A stretch of 64,000 nucleotides of DNA from Chitinophagales bacterium. GTDB lineage: Bacteria; Bacteroidota; Bacteroidia; Chitinophagales; CAIOSU01. Location of the stretch: contig JBBDNB010000057.1 in NCBI GenBank assembly GCA_040877935.1, forward strand, positions 22,141-86,140. Direction: 5' to 3'. A program made the position numbers and the translations under genes. Positions 51,879 to 61,304 of this stretch are shown piece after piece (positions within the stretch are counted from its first letter, which is position 1; each line of letters starts with the position of its first letter). Under the pieces are notes generated by a model that searched no databases, had not been told where the DNA came from, and saw only the letters and a list, made by a program, of their open reading frames with translations.

Positions 51879-54245
51879 TTATTTTATAATTGAAATTTTT
51901 TGTGTGGAGCGCGACTTTTCACCACTCACTTCCAGGTAATAAATGCCCCCCGGTAAATCTGATGTGTTAATGCTGGTTTTACCTTCACTCAGATCATTTC
52001 TTTGAAGTAAAACCCGGCCAAGATTGTCATAAAGCCTGAGCAATTGAATATCATTTGTTTTGGGCAACTCCACAAAAATCATATTGTTTGTGGGGTTGGG
52101 GTAAACAGCAATATTTGAATCAAAGAAAACTTCTTCTGTACTTACAATTGTCAGTTCGATCTCAGTTTCGTCATTTTTGATGGCTTTGGCACTGCTGATC
52201 CAGGGATCGAGTGTTTCAAGTAGGTTTTCTTTCCCGGCAATGTCATCAATTAAAATCATGCTTACCGTGGCTATTTTTTTAAAGCCCGACTGGTTTATCT
52301 GATCAATTCTAGTCAGACCTACTTCAACCCTTCCTGTTGCTGGGAATTCCTTGTGGACCGAAATCAAATCCACGTTTTCGGTACCTGCCCAGGAATCGCT
52401 TAAATCCACATCAACAGTGCCCGACTCAACCACATCGCTGTTGTAGTTGAGCGTAAATGCCAGGGCATAGAAATCCGGGACTTGTTGGCTGGATGTTCCC
52501 AGTTCTATATCGATCTCCACCCTGGTGTTTTCAATAAAAGGCCCCGGCTGCAATACCGATGCAATAGGATAAGCATTCAGTGAAGTCTGCGATTGTTTGA
52601 AATGTTGCAAACCATAATTGTTTGTAATGGATTGCAGATCAAAGGAGTCAACGATGCCATCGCCATTACAATCGGCATGTTTGTAGTTGTTTCCAATAAT
52701 GGAAAAATTCTGCGACCAGTCCTGCATAGGCTGTCCTTCCCAGTTGGTACTGGCATTGGGTCTTGTGGCATCAGAAGTGCCATAAGCTATACCAATTGGA
52801 AAGATATCGTGCACATTGGCAATGCCATCATCACTCGCATCTCCAGGCCACACGCAGCCAAGACTTTGCGGATCGTTGCAAGTAAAATTTAGATTGTCGC
52901 AAGCCTGCAACTGATTGTTGGCAAATTTCTGGCTAATAGTGTCAATGCGTTGCCGATAGGGAGTAAAATCCGGGCATGTATCAAATGGTAAAAAATGAGT
53001 GGAAAGTGCAAGTGTCATTTCAACATGGTCACCAGCTTGTAAATCAAAAGGCCCAGTTACCCCCATTCCTCTTCTATCAGCGGGAGTGTTGTTTTGACTA
53101 CATTCTGACCATCTAATAGGATCAGAAGGATTGCCCGGAAACATAAATGAAGTTGGAGTTGTACCACCATATGCATTACCACCTAGGGTAAAAGGGGTGC
53201 CATCTTTCCATCTCGCTGTGATGTAGTTATAATAGTGGGAAAAATTCTCAGGATTACCTGTAACACTAAAATCATTATTATAAAATACATGTGCTGAAAG
53301 TTCCTGGTCTAAAAAACTTATGGTTTGAATGGGTGGGTCATTTCCATAACCTCTGCTTGCACAGTCAGGGTCGCTTACAGTTCCGTTATAAACATAAAAT
53401 GTATTGCTTGCAGTGTCACAACTAACAAGATCATTATTAAAACATCCAAGGTCAAAATCCGTCCATTTTCCCACATAAAAATCATGTAAATCACTCCCTC
53501 TATTGATGATTTTATAATTGATGAATAAAGTGTTGTACAAAATATCATCATCTGGGCAATTGTATCCATAGACAGAAATCTGATTTTCTACCTGTAATGG
53601 AAAACCACCTGTTTCAGTATGAGGGCCGCCATTGTCATTAAAAACATACCAAAGCATTTGATCGCCTTTGATATTGGGGTATTCGCCCTGATCAGGTTCG
53701 TAAACGCCATTGTTGTTCAAGTCCACAAAAGGTGCTGCATCCTGTGTAACTGCAATGGGAGTATTATTCGCTCCCTTTGCAAAAGGATTGCCTTTGCCCG
53801 GCCAGTCATAAATGGCAGGCTGTGGAAAATCCACCTGATTGTTGTCACTGTAATCGGCAATGTGTTGGTCAATATCCCTTTTGTTGACTTTCCAGATTCT
53901 TGACCAGTTATCAATGGTGGTAGCATTGGTTTGCCCTGTGTTTTCATCCAAGGGACCTGCCCAAAAATCATTACCATTTTGCCGGTAAGTTTCTGCCGCT
54001 ACCTTAAGTTGCCCTCCGGCATCTATGCCACCCATCCACAAGCCTGCAGTAAAAATTGAATGTACTGAGTCTGTTTTTGGAACTCGGAAATAAGCATTAT
54101 TCAAATCCCAGAAAAAGACACCATCGGATGAAAAAACGGTTTCAATATTGTTGCCGTCAAAGGTTTCAAAACCATCGGGTAGGTTTTGGGCATTGAGCAG
54201 TATCGAAAAGGATAATACACAGATTAGGGTTTGGAAAGTTTTCAT
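51879..54245 (-). CDS. Secreted protein with cohesin-like, dockerin-like and type IX sorting domains
   Basis: The 788-residue exported protein begins with signal peptide MKTFQTLICVLSFSILLNAQ. The long N-terminal half (about 20-440) has repeated calcium-type loops (DLNNNGVYEPDQGEYP). Dockerin-like pairs follow: GDASDDGIANVHDI and DCNGDGIVDSFDL (about 465-545). A beta-rich segment follows (YALAFTLNYNSDVVESGTVD, about 590-690) that resembles a cohesin fold. The C-terminal T9SS domain is IAVYPNPTNNMIFVELP ... GGIYYLEVSGEKS. The open frame begins at 54296, but ATG 54245 gives the signal peptide. A surface role is likely; enzymatic activity is not evident. Confidence 0.85.
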   Translation of the reverse strand: MKTFQTLICVLSFSILLNAQNLPDGFETFDGNNIETVFSSDGVFFWDLNNAYFRVPKTDSVHSIFTAGLWMGGIDAGGQLKVAAETYRQNGNDFWAGPLDENTGQTNATTIDNWSRIWKVNKRDIDQHIADYSDNNQVDFPQPAIYDWPGKGNPFAKGANNTPIAVTQDAAPFVDLNNNGVYEPDQGEYPNIKGDQMLWYVFNDNGGPHTETGGFPLQVENQISVYGYNCPDDDILYNTLFINYKIINRGSDLHDFYVGKWTDFDLGCFNNDLVSCDTASNTFYVYNGTVSDPDCASRGYGNDPPIQTISFLDQELSAHVFYNNDFSVTGNPENFSHYYNYITARWKDGTPFTLGGNAYGGTTPTSFMFPGNPSDPIRWSECSQNNTPADRRGMGVTGPFDLQAGDHVEMTLALSTHFLPFDTCPDFTPYRQRIDTISQKFANNQLQACDNLNFTCNDPQSLGCVWPGDASDDGIANVHDIFPIGIAYGTSDATRPNASTNWEGQPMQDWSQNFSIIGNNYKHADCNGDGIVDSFDLQSITNNYGLQHFKQSQTSLNAYPIASVLQPGPFIENTRVEIDIELGTSSQQVPDFYALAFTLNYNSDVVESGTVDVDLSDSWAGTENVDLISVHKEFPATGRVEVGLTRIDQINQSGFKKIATVSMILIDDIAGKENLLETLDPWISSAKAIKNDETEIELTIVSTEEVFFDSNIAVYPNPTNNMIFVELPKTNDIQLLRLYDNLGRVLLQRNDLSEGKTSINTSDLPGGIYYLEVSGEKSRSTQKISIIK

Positions 54246-54512
54246 GGCTGTATGGTTTTTTAGTGATTCGAGTCCTAAATTAAGCCCATTTATCACCTAA
54301 AAAAAGTACAAATACTGCATATTGAAAATCTAACTAGATGGATTAAATGCTTCTGTTAAAATTTAATACATTGAATATCAGTATTCTAAAAAAGTATTTA
54401 TTAGGGTTTATAATTTTATTGAAAAAACTATTGGTAGCTGATTTTATAATTTAGCAATGTTTATTGTATAAATTAGCTGATAAATGTATTGTAAAAACCA
54501 AAACAAGCAAAC

Positions 54513-55946
54513 ATGCAAAGCAGTCAGTTGATTCAATCACTAAAATATCTCAACCCGGATACATTTAAGCGTTTTGGGGCATTTGTGCATTCTCCATATC
54601 ACAATACAAATGAAAAATTACAAAAACTCTACAGTCAAATAGCAGCTTCCCATCCAGATTTGACAAGCAATAAATTGGACAAAAAAACGGTGTATCCCAC
54701 AGTTTTTCTAAAGGAAAAATTCAATGGTGATAAATTGCGGGCCATGATGTCTTTGCTTTTGAAATTGCTTAAGGAATTTTTGGTCATTGAACAGATTAAA
54801 AAAAGCCCTGAAACTTTTAATCAATTACTATTGGAGCAATATCAAAACCTAGGCATGAATAAGCAATACGACACAATGTTGAAAAAAAGCCAAAATATAA
54901 TGTCTGATTCGGATCAAAAAGACACAGCGTATTTTTTAAAGCAGCATTTGTTAGATGAAAAAATATATGATTATGCCGTGCAAAATAAAACCCCAAACCT
55001 AAATAAGGACTTACAAAATCTGCTTGTCAACCTAGATATTTATTATGCGGCCAAAAGGCTCAAGTATTCCTGTGAGGCATTAAACCGAAAAAATATTGCG
55101 GGTGAATCATTTGAAGAGATTTCACTGATGGACATAAAACCATATTCTGAAAAGCTTGCCTTAGAAAAAGTACCGCTGATTGACATTTATCTTCAAATAT
55201 TCCAAACACTGGAGGACGAAAACAATGAATCAAATTTTGAAAAATTGGTAAAGCTTTTAGAAGAAAACTCTAGCATATTTCCAGCAGAAGAAAACAAAGT
55301 GATGTATGGCTATGCCATGAACTTTTGCATCAAAAAAATAAATGAGGGCAGGAATGAATATCTGGAAAAGCTTTTTAAGCTTTACAAACTCTTGCTTGAA
55401 TTCAATATCATTTTTGAGGGCAAATATATTTCACAATGGGACTATAAAAATATTGTGACAGTGGGACTTAGGCTAAATGAAATAGAGTGGACGGAGTATT
55501 TCATCAATCATTACGAAAAATACCTGAACCCCAATGTCAGGGACAATGCCTTTAAATATAATCTTGCTAATTTAAGCTATTTCAAAAAAGATTTCTCGCA
55601 AACCATGGAGCTGCTAAGGGAAGTGGAGTTCACGGAAATCAGTTATGAGCTGAGCTCTAAATCGCTTTTGCTCAAGTCGTACTACGAGCTGAACGAGTTC
55701 AATGCCCTGTTTGCACAGGCGGAAACATTCAAGTTGTTTTTGCGCAGAAACAAACGCATTTCAGATTACCAGAAAACGATTTACAAAAACCTGATTCGCT
55801 ATATTGTAAAATTGGCCAAATTAAAATCCCGTTTTCAGAAAGTGCCCAAAAAAGTACGGGATGAAATTGAAAGCACAGCCCAAATTGCTGATAAGTCCTG
55901 GCTCTTGAAAAAAATCAAGGAAAACACAGGAATGGAAATGTATTAA
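54513..55946 (+). CDS. Hypothetical helical protein, 477 residues
   Basis: The protein is almost entirely helical and rich in Lys, Leu and Glu. Its N-terminal segment LIQSLKYLNPDTFKRFGAFVHSPYHNTNEKLQKLY I recall as recurring in a multi-copy family of Saprospirales and relatives. No signal peptide or catalytic motif is seen. The helix-turn-helix periodicity in the C-terminal half could form TPR-like pairs. The function is unknown. It stands alone, with an AT-rich 5' gap of about 215 bp and a convergent neighbour. Confidence 0.7.
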   Translation: MQSSQLIQSLKYLNPDTFKRFGAFVHSPYHNTNEKLQKLYSQIAASHPDLTSNKLDKKTVYPTVFLKEKFNGDKLRAMMSLLLKLLKEFLVIEQIKKSPETFNQLLLEQYQNLGMNKQYDTMLKKSQNIMSDSDQKDTAYFLKQHLLDEKIYDYAVQNKTPNLNKDLQNLLVNLDIYYAAKRLKYSCEALNRKNIAGESFEEISLMDIKPYSEKLALEKVPLIDIYLQIFQTLEDENNESNFEKLVKLLEENSSIFPAEENKVMYGYAMNFCIKKINEGRNEYLEKLFKLYKLLLEFNIIFEGKYISQWDYKNIVTVGLRLNEIEWTEYFINHYEKYLNPNVRDNAFKYNLANLSYFKKDFSQTMELLREVEFTEISYELSSKSLLLKSYYELNEFNALFAQAETFKLFLRRNKRISDYQKTIYKNLIRYIVKLAKLKSRFQKVPKKVRDEIESTAQIADKSWLLKKIKENTGMEMY

Positions 55947-55963
55947 AAAAAAGGAGGTAAATG

Positions 55964-56410
55964 TCAGGCAACAAATATCAGGTTGCCAACAAGTTTGTAG
56001 AGAATAGAAAGGGTAAATCCCCAAAAAGCGGCACTTACAAACATGTATTTAACCATCTTGCTTTTGGAGCCGCCAAATGATACTGCGACAAGTACACCCA
56101 CAATTGGACTGAACAAAACAGGTGTTAAAAAAGCAACACCGGCAAGGCCGTATTTATTCCAAATCGTAACGATTCTTCTGTTTCTTTTGGTGAAAAGGGC
56201 TTTGTTGCGTTTGAATTTCCAAATCAATTTTCTGCGGAATTCATCTTTGATACCAGCAACAATAAGGACTGTTGTCATCATTCCCAGAATTGTAAATAAA
56301 GCAGTTTCTACAATACTCATGTCTCGGGCTATTCCTGCCAGAGGGGCTAAGGCAAATTTGAACATAGATGTGAGGAATACCATTCCGTATTCCAATAGTG
56401 TTTCAATCAT
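55964..56410 (-). CDS. Small-multidrug-export-type membrane protein (PF06695-like)
   Basis: This 148-residue inner-membrane protein has an N-terminal hydrophobic segment (about 34-54, ALFTILGMMTTVLIVAGI) and a basic cytosolic stretch rich in Lys/Arg (about 58-85). Two further membrane segments follow, including KYGLAGVAFLTPVLFSPIVG. That last pattern is typical of the family named small multidrug export protein, distantly like DedA. A transport role is not proven. It is convergent with the 477-residue gene and separated by 17 bp. Confidence 0.7.
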   Translation of the reverse strand: MIETLLEYGMVFLTSMFKFALAPLAGIARDMSIVETALFTILGMMTTVLIVAGIKDEFRRKLIWKFKRNKALFTKRNRRIVTIWNKYGLAGVAFLTPVLFSPIVGVLVAVSFGGSKSKMVKYMFVSAAFWGFTLSILYKLVGNLIFVA

Positions 56411-56596
56411 TTTTATTGAGAATCATAAATTTTGTAAAAAGAAGCGCTGCTACTTATTAATACCATTAAAAGGCGTATAATGTTTCAAAAAAGAATGCTG
56501 AAGTTAATAAATAGCGTAAATTAAAGCAAATAAAACTTTCAGGCATTGTCTATTCAAGCCAGTTTTTTTTAACTTCGAAACCAAAATAACACAACC

Positions 56597-57160
56597 ATGA
56601 TAAAAAGCAGAAAAGTACAAATCGCAATAATTGCAGGATTATTGATTGTAACAGCATTAATGCGCCTATTGCCTATTGCGCCAAATTTCACACCTGTGAT
56701 AGCAATTGCACTTTTTGGAGCAGCTGTTTTCAAAAATAAAAATTTGGCATTTCTACTTCCACTCGGTATTCTTCTTTTCTCGGATATTATGCTGGAAGTA
56801 GCTTTTCAATTGGGCTTGCGTTCATTCACGGGCTTTCATTCAGGCATGATATTCGTATATGGAGCATTCCTGCTGATCGCTGTTTTAGCTTATATTGGTT
56901 TAAAGAAAATTAATATTGCTAGAATTGGAATTGGAGCCATTACTGCTTCTGTGCTGTTCTTTCTGATCTCAAATTTCGGGGTTTGGATTTCAGGCAGCAT
57001 GTATCCAATGGATTTCAGTGGATTGATTGCTTGTTACACAGCAGCCATTCCTTTCTTCCACAACACCTTGCTTTCTACTTTGCTCTATTCTGGAGTGCTG
57101 TTCGGGGCTTATTACCTGATCAATCAACAATCTTTAAAGCCAGCTTTTCAGAAAAGCTAG
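56597..57160 (+). CDS. DUF6580-type putative membrane transport protein
   Basis: This 187-residue protein has about five or six transmembrane helices and the segments LRLLPIAPNFTPVIAIALFGAAV (about 23-45) and LISNFGVWISGSMYP (about 123-137). These match the DUF6580 family of ECF-substrate-component-like proteins in Bacteroidota. Some relatives lie near vitamin B12 genes. A BtuB/BtuG-like operon lies 3-7 kb downstream here, but no direct link is visible. The start is the only ATG before the first helix. Confidence 0.75.
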   Translation: MIKSRKVQIAIIAGLLIVTALMRLLPIAPNFTPVIAIALFGAAVFKNKNLAFLLPLGILLFSDIMLEVAFQLGLRSFTGFHSGMIFVYGAFLLIAVLAYIGLKKINIARIGIGAITASVLFFLISNFGVWISGSMYPMDFSGLIACYTAAIPFFHNTLLSTLLYSGVLFGAYYLINQQSLKPAFQKS

Positions 57161-57174
57161 AGATATTATCAAGT

Positions 57175-58128
57175 TTATTTTTGATTCCCTGAAAGTTCAA
57201 GCATCCTTTCAAGTCTTTGAGGCTCATTGTTTTGCATCCATTTGTCTTTTGATAAGATAGCATAAGCCAATTTGAAATATCTACGAGCACTAGTGCTGTC
57301 TTTTTTCAATAAATGGCATTCCCCCAGTTCCTCGTAAACATAAGGATCTGTTTTGCTGCTATCTGCTTTCATTTCGGAAAGAAGAGCCTCCTGAATATCC
57401 AATGCAGCCTCTATTTCATTCATCGAGCGGTAATTCCTTGCAATGCACCACTTGGCAATAAAAGCTCCCTTTTGGTCATTTTGTGCTTCCCTCCATTCCA
57501 GCGATTTTTCAAAGAAATGCATTGCTTCCCGGTAATCACCCTTATCGTGATAGGTCCAGCCAATATTGTTGTAAAGTGGTCCCAACCACTTTTTAGCTCT
57601 ATGCTCATTTGATTTTTCTGTCAGCTCTACTGCTTTTAAATTCCACCGCAACTGTTGGTCTGGTTTTTCTGCAATACCCAACATGTGGGCCGCATCTATG
57701 GCATAAAAATCCGCTTTGTTTTTCTGGGCAAGCTCAAAGGCTTCTTTAAAAAGTGGAATAGCCATTTCTTTTTTGTTCGCAGAATTATATGTCCTGCCCC
57801 TTTCAAGCAAATAGCGAATTTTCACTAAGGGAATATCTTCTGTCTTTAAAATATTTTGAACAGAATCAAGAATAGCATGTGCTTCAGCAAAATCACCATT
57901 TAGGCTTTGGGTTCTTGCCAGTTGAGTGAGCAATTCGGCATAGTGGGTATTGTCCCCAGATGCTTTTGCTTTGGGCAGTAAAGCCCTGAATTTTTCCTCT
58001 GTCGCTGATAGATCATCGTAATTCCACAGGGAATCAATATTGGGTAGATTGGTATTGCTTTCAGAATTTTTCATTTGGCAGGAGCTTATTAAATTAAAGA
58101 GTATAAAAGCAGATAAAATGTATTGCAT
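57175..58128 (-). CDS. TPR-repeat lipoprotein
   Basis: The 317-residue exported lipoprotein starts at MQYILSAFILFNLISSC, where C17 is the lipidation site (LISSC lipobox). It contains tandem TPR units through most of its length. Examples are YNNIGWTYHDKGDYREAMHFFEKSLEWREAQ and YEELGECHLLKKDSTSARRYFKLAY. TPRs mediate protein binding; the partner is unknown. The frame opens at 58179, but ATG 58128 gives the lipoprotein signal. It is divergent from the HIT gene, and the longer forms of both would overlap. Confidence 0.82.
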   Translation of the reverse strand: MQYILSAFILFNLISSCQMKNSESNTNLPNIDSLWNYDDLSATEEKFRALLPKAKASGDNTHYAELLTQLARTQSLNGDFAEAHAILDSVQNILKTEDIPLVKIRYLLERGRTYNSANKKEMAIPLFKEAFELAQKNKADFYAIDAAHMLGIAEKPDQQLRWNLKAVELTEKSNEHRAKKWLGPLYNNIGWTYHDKGDYREAMHFFEKSLEWREAQNDQKGAFIAKWCIARNYRSMNEIEAALDIQEALLSEMKADSSKTDPYVYEELGECHLLKKDSTSARRYFKLAYAILSKDKWMQNNEPQRLERMLELSGNQK

Positions 58129-58204
58129 TGTTGAATAGTTTTTTGACGTAAAAAAGTTGTTCATTTTTAATATTTTCATAAATCAATTTATGCTTGATAC
58201 ATTT

Positions 58205-58666
58205 ATGAAACCGAAATGTCTTTTCTTCAAAATAATCAATGGCACAGAAAAATCGCATGTGATTTTTGAAGATAAGGATTATATTGCTTTTTTAACACCT
58301 TATCCCAATACACCAGGAATAACAGTGGTTGCTACTAAAGCACATGAAGACAGCAATGTTTTAAACCTTGATAAAGAAAAGTATATTTCCATAATGATGT
58401 TTGCCCGTAAAGTAGCTGCTCATTTGAATAAAGCATTGAATACAAAACGTACCGGGCTGATAGCAGAAGGTATGGGAGTAGATCATGCGCATGTGAAATT
58501 AATACCCATGCACGGTATTCCGGAGGGTAAATGGAAAAAGATAAAAAGTGAAATTGAGGATTTCAGCGAAAAATATTGCGGTTACCTAAGCTCTGCTGAT
58601 GGGCCTTTAATGGATGATGAAAAATTGGAAGCTATTGCCCAAACAATCAGAAATTCAATCAAATAA
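58205..58666 (+). CDS. HIT-family protein with altered histidine triad
   Basis: The 153-residue protein has the HIT N-terminal strand CLFFKIINGTEKSHVIFEDKDYIAFLTP and the C-terminal signature GMGVDHAHVKLIPMHG. HIT enzymes hydrolyse or transfer nucleotides from purine nucleoside phosphoramidates and dinucleotides. The central nucleophile H96 and H94 are present, but the third histidine of H-x-H-x-H is K98. The N-terminal zinc-binding cysteine pair is also reduced to one cysteine. Activity may therefore be changed. Starts at 58157 and 58190 are possible; ATG 58205 fits homologues. An amidohydrolase gene follows after 3 bp. Confidence 0.85.
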   Translation: MKPKCLFFKIINGTEKSHVIFEDKDYIAFLTPYPNTPGITVVATKAHEDSNVLNLDKEKYISIMMFARKVAAHLNKALNTKRTGLIAEGMGVDHAHVKLIPMHGIPEGKWKKIKSEIEDFSEKYCGYLSSADGPLMDDEKLEAIAQTIRNSIK

Positions 58667-58669
58667 ACC

Positions 58670-59938
58670 ATGAAAACACTAATTTACAGCCTCGCCCTTT
58701 TAATTTTCTTCTCCTGTACAGAAACCAAAACAAAAGAAAAAGCTCCTAACAGCTTTGAATTTAAAAATGCTTATGTCTTTAATGGAGAAGGATTTGAGCA
58801 ACGAGACTTTTATATAATTGGGCAGCAATTTGTAGCAGAAAAACCGGATGATATTGATAGCAGTATTGATCTTTCCAGTCATTATATTATTCCACCTTTT
58901 GCGGAAGCACACAACCACAATATTGAATCGCAGCGAGATTTTGATGCACAGGCACAGGTATATTTGCGAAAAGGCGTTTTTTATGTCAAGATTCCCAACA
59001 ATATTGCGCAATATGCAAAACAACTAAAACCACTGATAAACAAGCCCGAAAGCATTGATGTGGTTTTTGCCAATGGTGGCATTACCGGCAGTGGAGGACC
59101 TGCCCGAACCCAAGGGGGCGGGCATCCCACCCAACTCTATGAAATGCTGCAAAACCGGGGCATTTATCCATCGGATATGGAGATGGAAAACAAGGCTTAT
59201 TATTATGTGGATAGTGAGGCTGATTTAGAGGAAAAATGGCCTTTGATCCTGGAAGATCAACCTGATTTTATAAAAACTTACCTGCTATATTCCGACAATA
59301 AATCAGTAGCAAAAAATGCCTGGCGAAAAGGTCTGGATTCCGAATTATTGCCTTTGATTGTTCAAAAGACGCACAAGGAGGGTTTAAAAGTTACTACCCA
59401 TGTGGAAACTTCAAAGGATTTTCACAATGCAGTGCAGGCCGGAGTGGATGAAATCAACCATTTACCTGGCTACAATATTCCCGAGGACTTGGACAGCAGC
59501 CTTTTTCTGATTGATGAGGCCGATGCAATATTGGCGGCTGAAAAAGAAATCACTGTTGTAACTACACTACTCGTTACCAAGGATGTACAAGAATGGTCAA
59601 AACCTATGGAATATATGCGAGCTGTACAGATGAAAAACCTAAGGCTATTGAAAGAAAAAGGTGTAAAAATAGCAGCCGGAAGTGACACACATCACTCTAC
59701 GGTTTTTGAGGAATTGTTGCTATTGGAAAGTTTGGAGCTTTTCAGCCCATTGGAATTAATGAAAATTGCCTGTGAAAATTCTGCAAGTGCTGTCTTTCCA
59801 GAACGAAAAATCGGAAAATTAAAACCCGACTATGAAGCCAGTTTTTTGGTGCTCAAAGAAAACCCGTTGGATGATTTCAAAAATATAAGGAGCATAAAAT
59901 TCCGGTATAAGCAGGGTGGGGTTGTTGGAGTGGAGTGA
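58670..59938 (+). CDS. Amidohydrolase-family lipoprotein
   Basis: This 422-residue exported lipoprotein has lipobox IFFSC (C16). The metal-dependent hydrolase barrel has H81-N-H83 after strand 1 (FAEAHNHN), a later histidine in KVTTHVETSKDFH with INHLPGY, and the catalytic aspartate in AAGSDTHHSTVFEE. The carboxylated-lysine position is represented by FIKTYLLYSD. The C-terminus returns to the small beta-sandwich (GKLKPDYEASFLVLKENPLDD). The substrate is unknown; imidazolonepropionase-like and dipeptidase-like members are closest in layout. It is probably co-transcribed with the HIT gene 3 bp upstream. Confidence 0.85.
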   Translation: MKTLIYSLALLIFFSCTETKTKEKAPNSFEFKNAYVFNGEGFEQRDFYIIGQQFVAEKPDDIDSSIDLSSHYIIPPFAEAHNHNIESQRDFDAQAQVYLRKGVFYVKIPNNIAQYAKQLKPLINKPESIDVVFANGGITGSGGPARTQGGGHPTQLYEMLQNRGIYPSDMEMENKAYYYVDSEADLEEKWPLILEDQPDFIKTYLLYSDNKSVAKNAWRKGLDSELLPLIVQKTHKEGLKVTTHVETSKDFHNAVQAGVDEINHLPGYNIPEDLDSSLFLIDEADAILAAEKEITVVTTLLVTKDVQEWSKPMEYMRAVQMKNLRLLKEKGVKIAAGSDTHHSTVFEELLLLESLELFSPLELMKIACENSASAVFPERKIGKLKPDYEASFLVLKENPLDDFKNIRSIKFRYKQGGVVGVE

Positions 59939-59973
59939 GTTTTCCCGTTGAGGTATTTTTTTGAAGCCCCCCC

Positions 59974-61011
59974 CTACAATCCCAAAATAGCCTGCGGAAT
60001 GCGGCCGGTGGTAAAAGAATCCACAAAAACGGGATTGTCGCTGAGTGTGTATTTTAGCAAAACGCCATTGCGGGCATAATCCTTTGCATCACAGAAATAA
60101 AGGTAGTCATCAATAATTTCAAAACCATAGATATTCCTGCCACTTAAATCCAAAATCAATTCCTGACTGCCCGCATTGAAGGTTCTAGATCTATATACTT
60201 TGGAGTTGTCGCATATATAATAGTGTTGACTAGCTTCTATACATCCATATCCATAGCGCAACATACTACAATTACCATCTAATAATGCTGGTTTTAAATC
60301 AATATTTTTGCCTTCTCCATCAAAACTGTAGAAATAAGTTAAGCTTTCCCCCTCATTTGACGCCAATACCTCAAAATAATTGGAGGACATGCTCATACTC
60401 CTTGGAGTCGCATCAAGGAAAAGGGTTTCAACTACTTGATCGGTTAAGGTATTGATGGCTTTCACTGTTTTATTTTCCACTTCCACGACCCAAACAAGTT
60501 GGCGATATAGCACCATTTGCTCCGTCCAGCCATTCATAGGGATTTCTCCTGTTTTCTCAAAAGTCTGCAAATCGACAATATGAATGGCATTGGCATATAA
60601 ATCGCTCACATAAGCCTTTTGATCATTGATGGGCAAAATATAGCGCGGTGAAGTCAGGCCGCCCAAGGTTCTTTTGCGCTCCCAGGTTTTTGCATCCACT
60701 TCCTCAATTTTCCCTGAATTGTTGACCACAATAAAAATGCTTTCATTACAGCGGGTAAAGGACTGCGCCACATCGCCCAACGGAGCGTTGTTCACCGATT
60801 CAAAATAGTTTTGCCTAACAATTCCCGAATCCTCGTGGATCATCGTAAGCGATGCATTGCTCCAAGTATAATTGCCTTCGTTCAACACTGCAATTGTGAA
60901 ATCTTTATTGGAGTTGTCATTCTGCTCATCCGGCCCGCCCGTTTTGGAACAGGCTGTCCAAATCAGGAAAAAAGCAAGGAATAAAGGGGAATACGTGTGT
61001 TTAAACTTCAT
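59974..61011 (-). CDS. BtuG-like beta-propeller surface lipoprotein
   Basis: This 345-residue lipoprotein has signal and lipobox LIWTAC (C21). The YncE/DUF5074-type propeller has the BtuG pattern: VLNEGNYTWSNASLTMI, APLGDVAQSF, IFIVVNNSGKIEEVD, SPRYILPINDQKAYVSDLY and AIHIVDLQTFEKTGEIP. BtuG proteins of Bacteroides capture corrinoids at the surface and hand them to BtuB. A BtuB-like receptor gene lies upstream on the same strand, separated by a two-gene DUF2283 module. The gene is intact. Corrinoid binding is inferred from family and context. Confidence 0.82.
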   Translation of the reverse strand: MKFKHTYSPLFLAFFLIWTACSKTGGPDEQNDNSNKDFTIAVLNEGNYTWSNASLTMIHEDSGIVRQNYFESVNNAPLGDVAQSFTRCNESIFIVVNNSGKIEEVDAKTWERKRTLGGLTSPRYILPINDQKAYVSDLYANAIHIVDLQTFEKTGEIPMNGWTEQMVLYRQLVWVVEVENKTVKAINTLTDQVVETLFLDATPRSMSMSSNYFEVLASNEGESLTYFYSFDGEGKNIDLKPALLDGNCSMLRYGYGCIEASQHYYICDNSKVYRSRTFNAGSQELILDLSGRNIYGFEIIDDYLYFCDAKDYARNGVLLKYTLSDNPVFVDSFTTGRIPQAILGL

Positions 61012-61073
61012 TTAATGCTTGTGTAAGTTATAATTGGATTTTAGCGAAATCAGAAAAATTCCTACTAAATCGA

Positions 61074-61304
61074 TTAGGGTTTCAACCTTTGGCTGGCATT
61101 CAATATAGTCAATCCAATAATTTCTTTGTTTTCATACCGCACAATTATTTCCTCATCCGTCATTTTTGAATCATCGGCATTATTGGGTTTTTTAAAATGC
61201 AAATACAAAACATCAGCATCATGATCATAGGAAGACCATATGGTTTTATGCTTCAATAAATAAGGCAATGCTATTTTTATATCTTTTAATTCTGCAGTTT
61301 CCAT
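61074..61304 (-). CDS. DUF2283 protein
   Basis: This 76-residue protein has the DUF2283 pattern SSYDHDADVLYLHFKKPNNA ... ITDEEIIVRYENKEIIGLTIL-like strands (about 24-70). The family has no established function and often occurs next to small nuclease-like genes. It overlaps the preceding gene by 19 bases, suggesting a co-expressed pair. The pair lies between the btuB- and btuG-like genes. Confidence 0.82.
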   Translation of the reverse strand: METAELKDIKIALPYLLKHKTIWSSYDHDADVLYLHFKKPNNADDSKMTDEEIIVRYENKEIIGLTILNASQRLKP

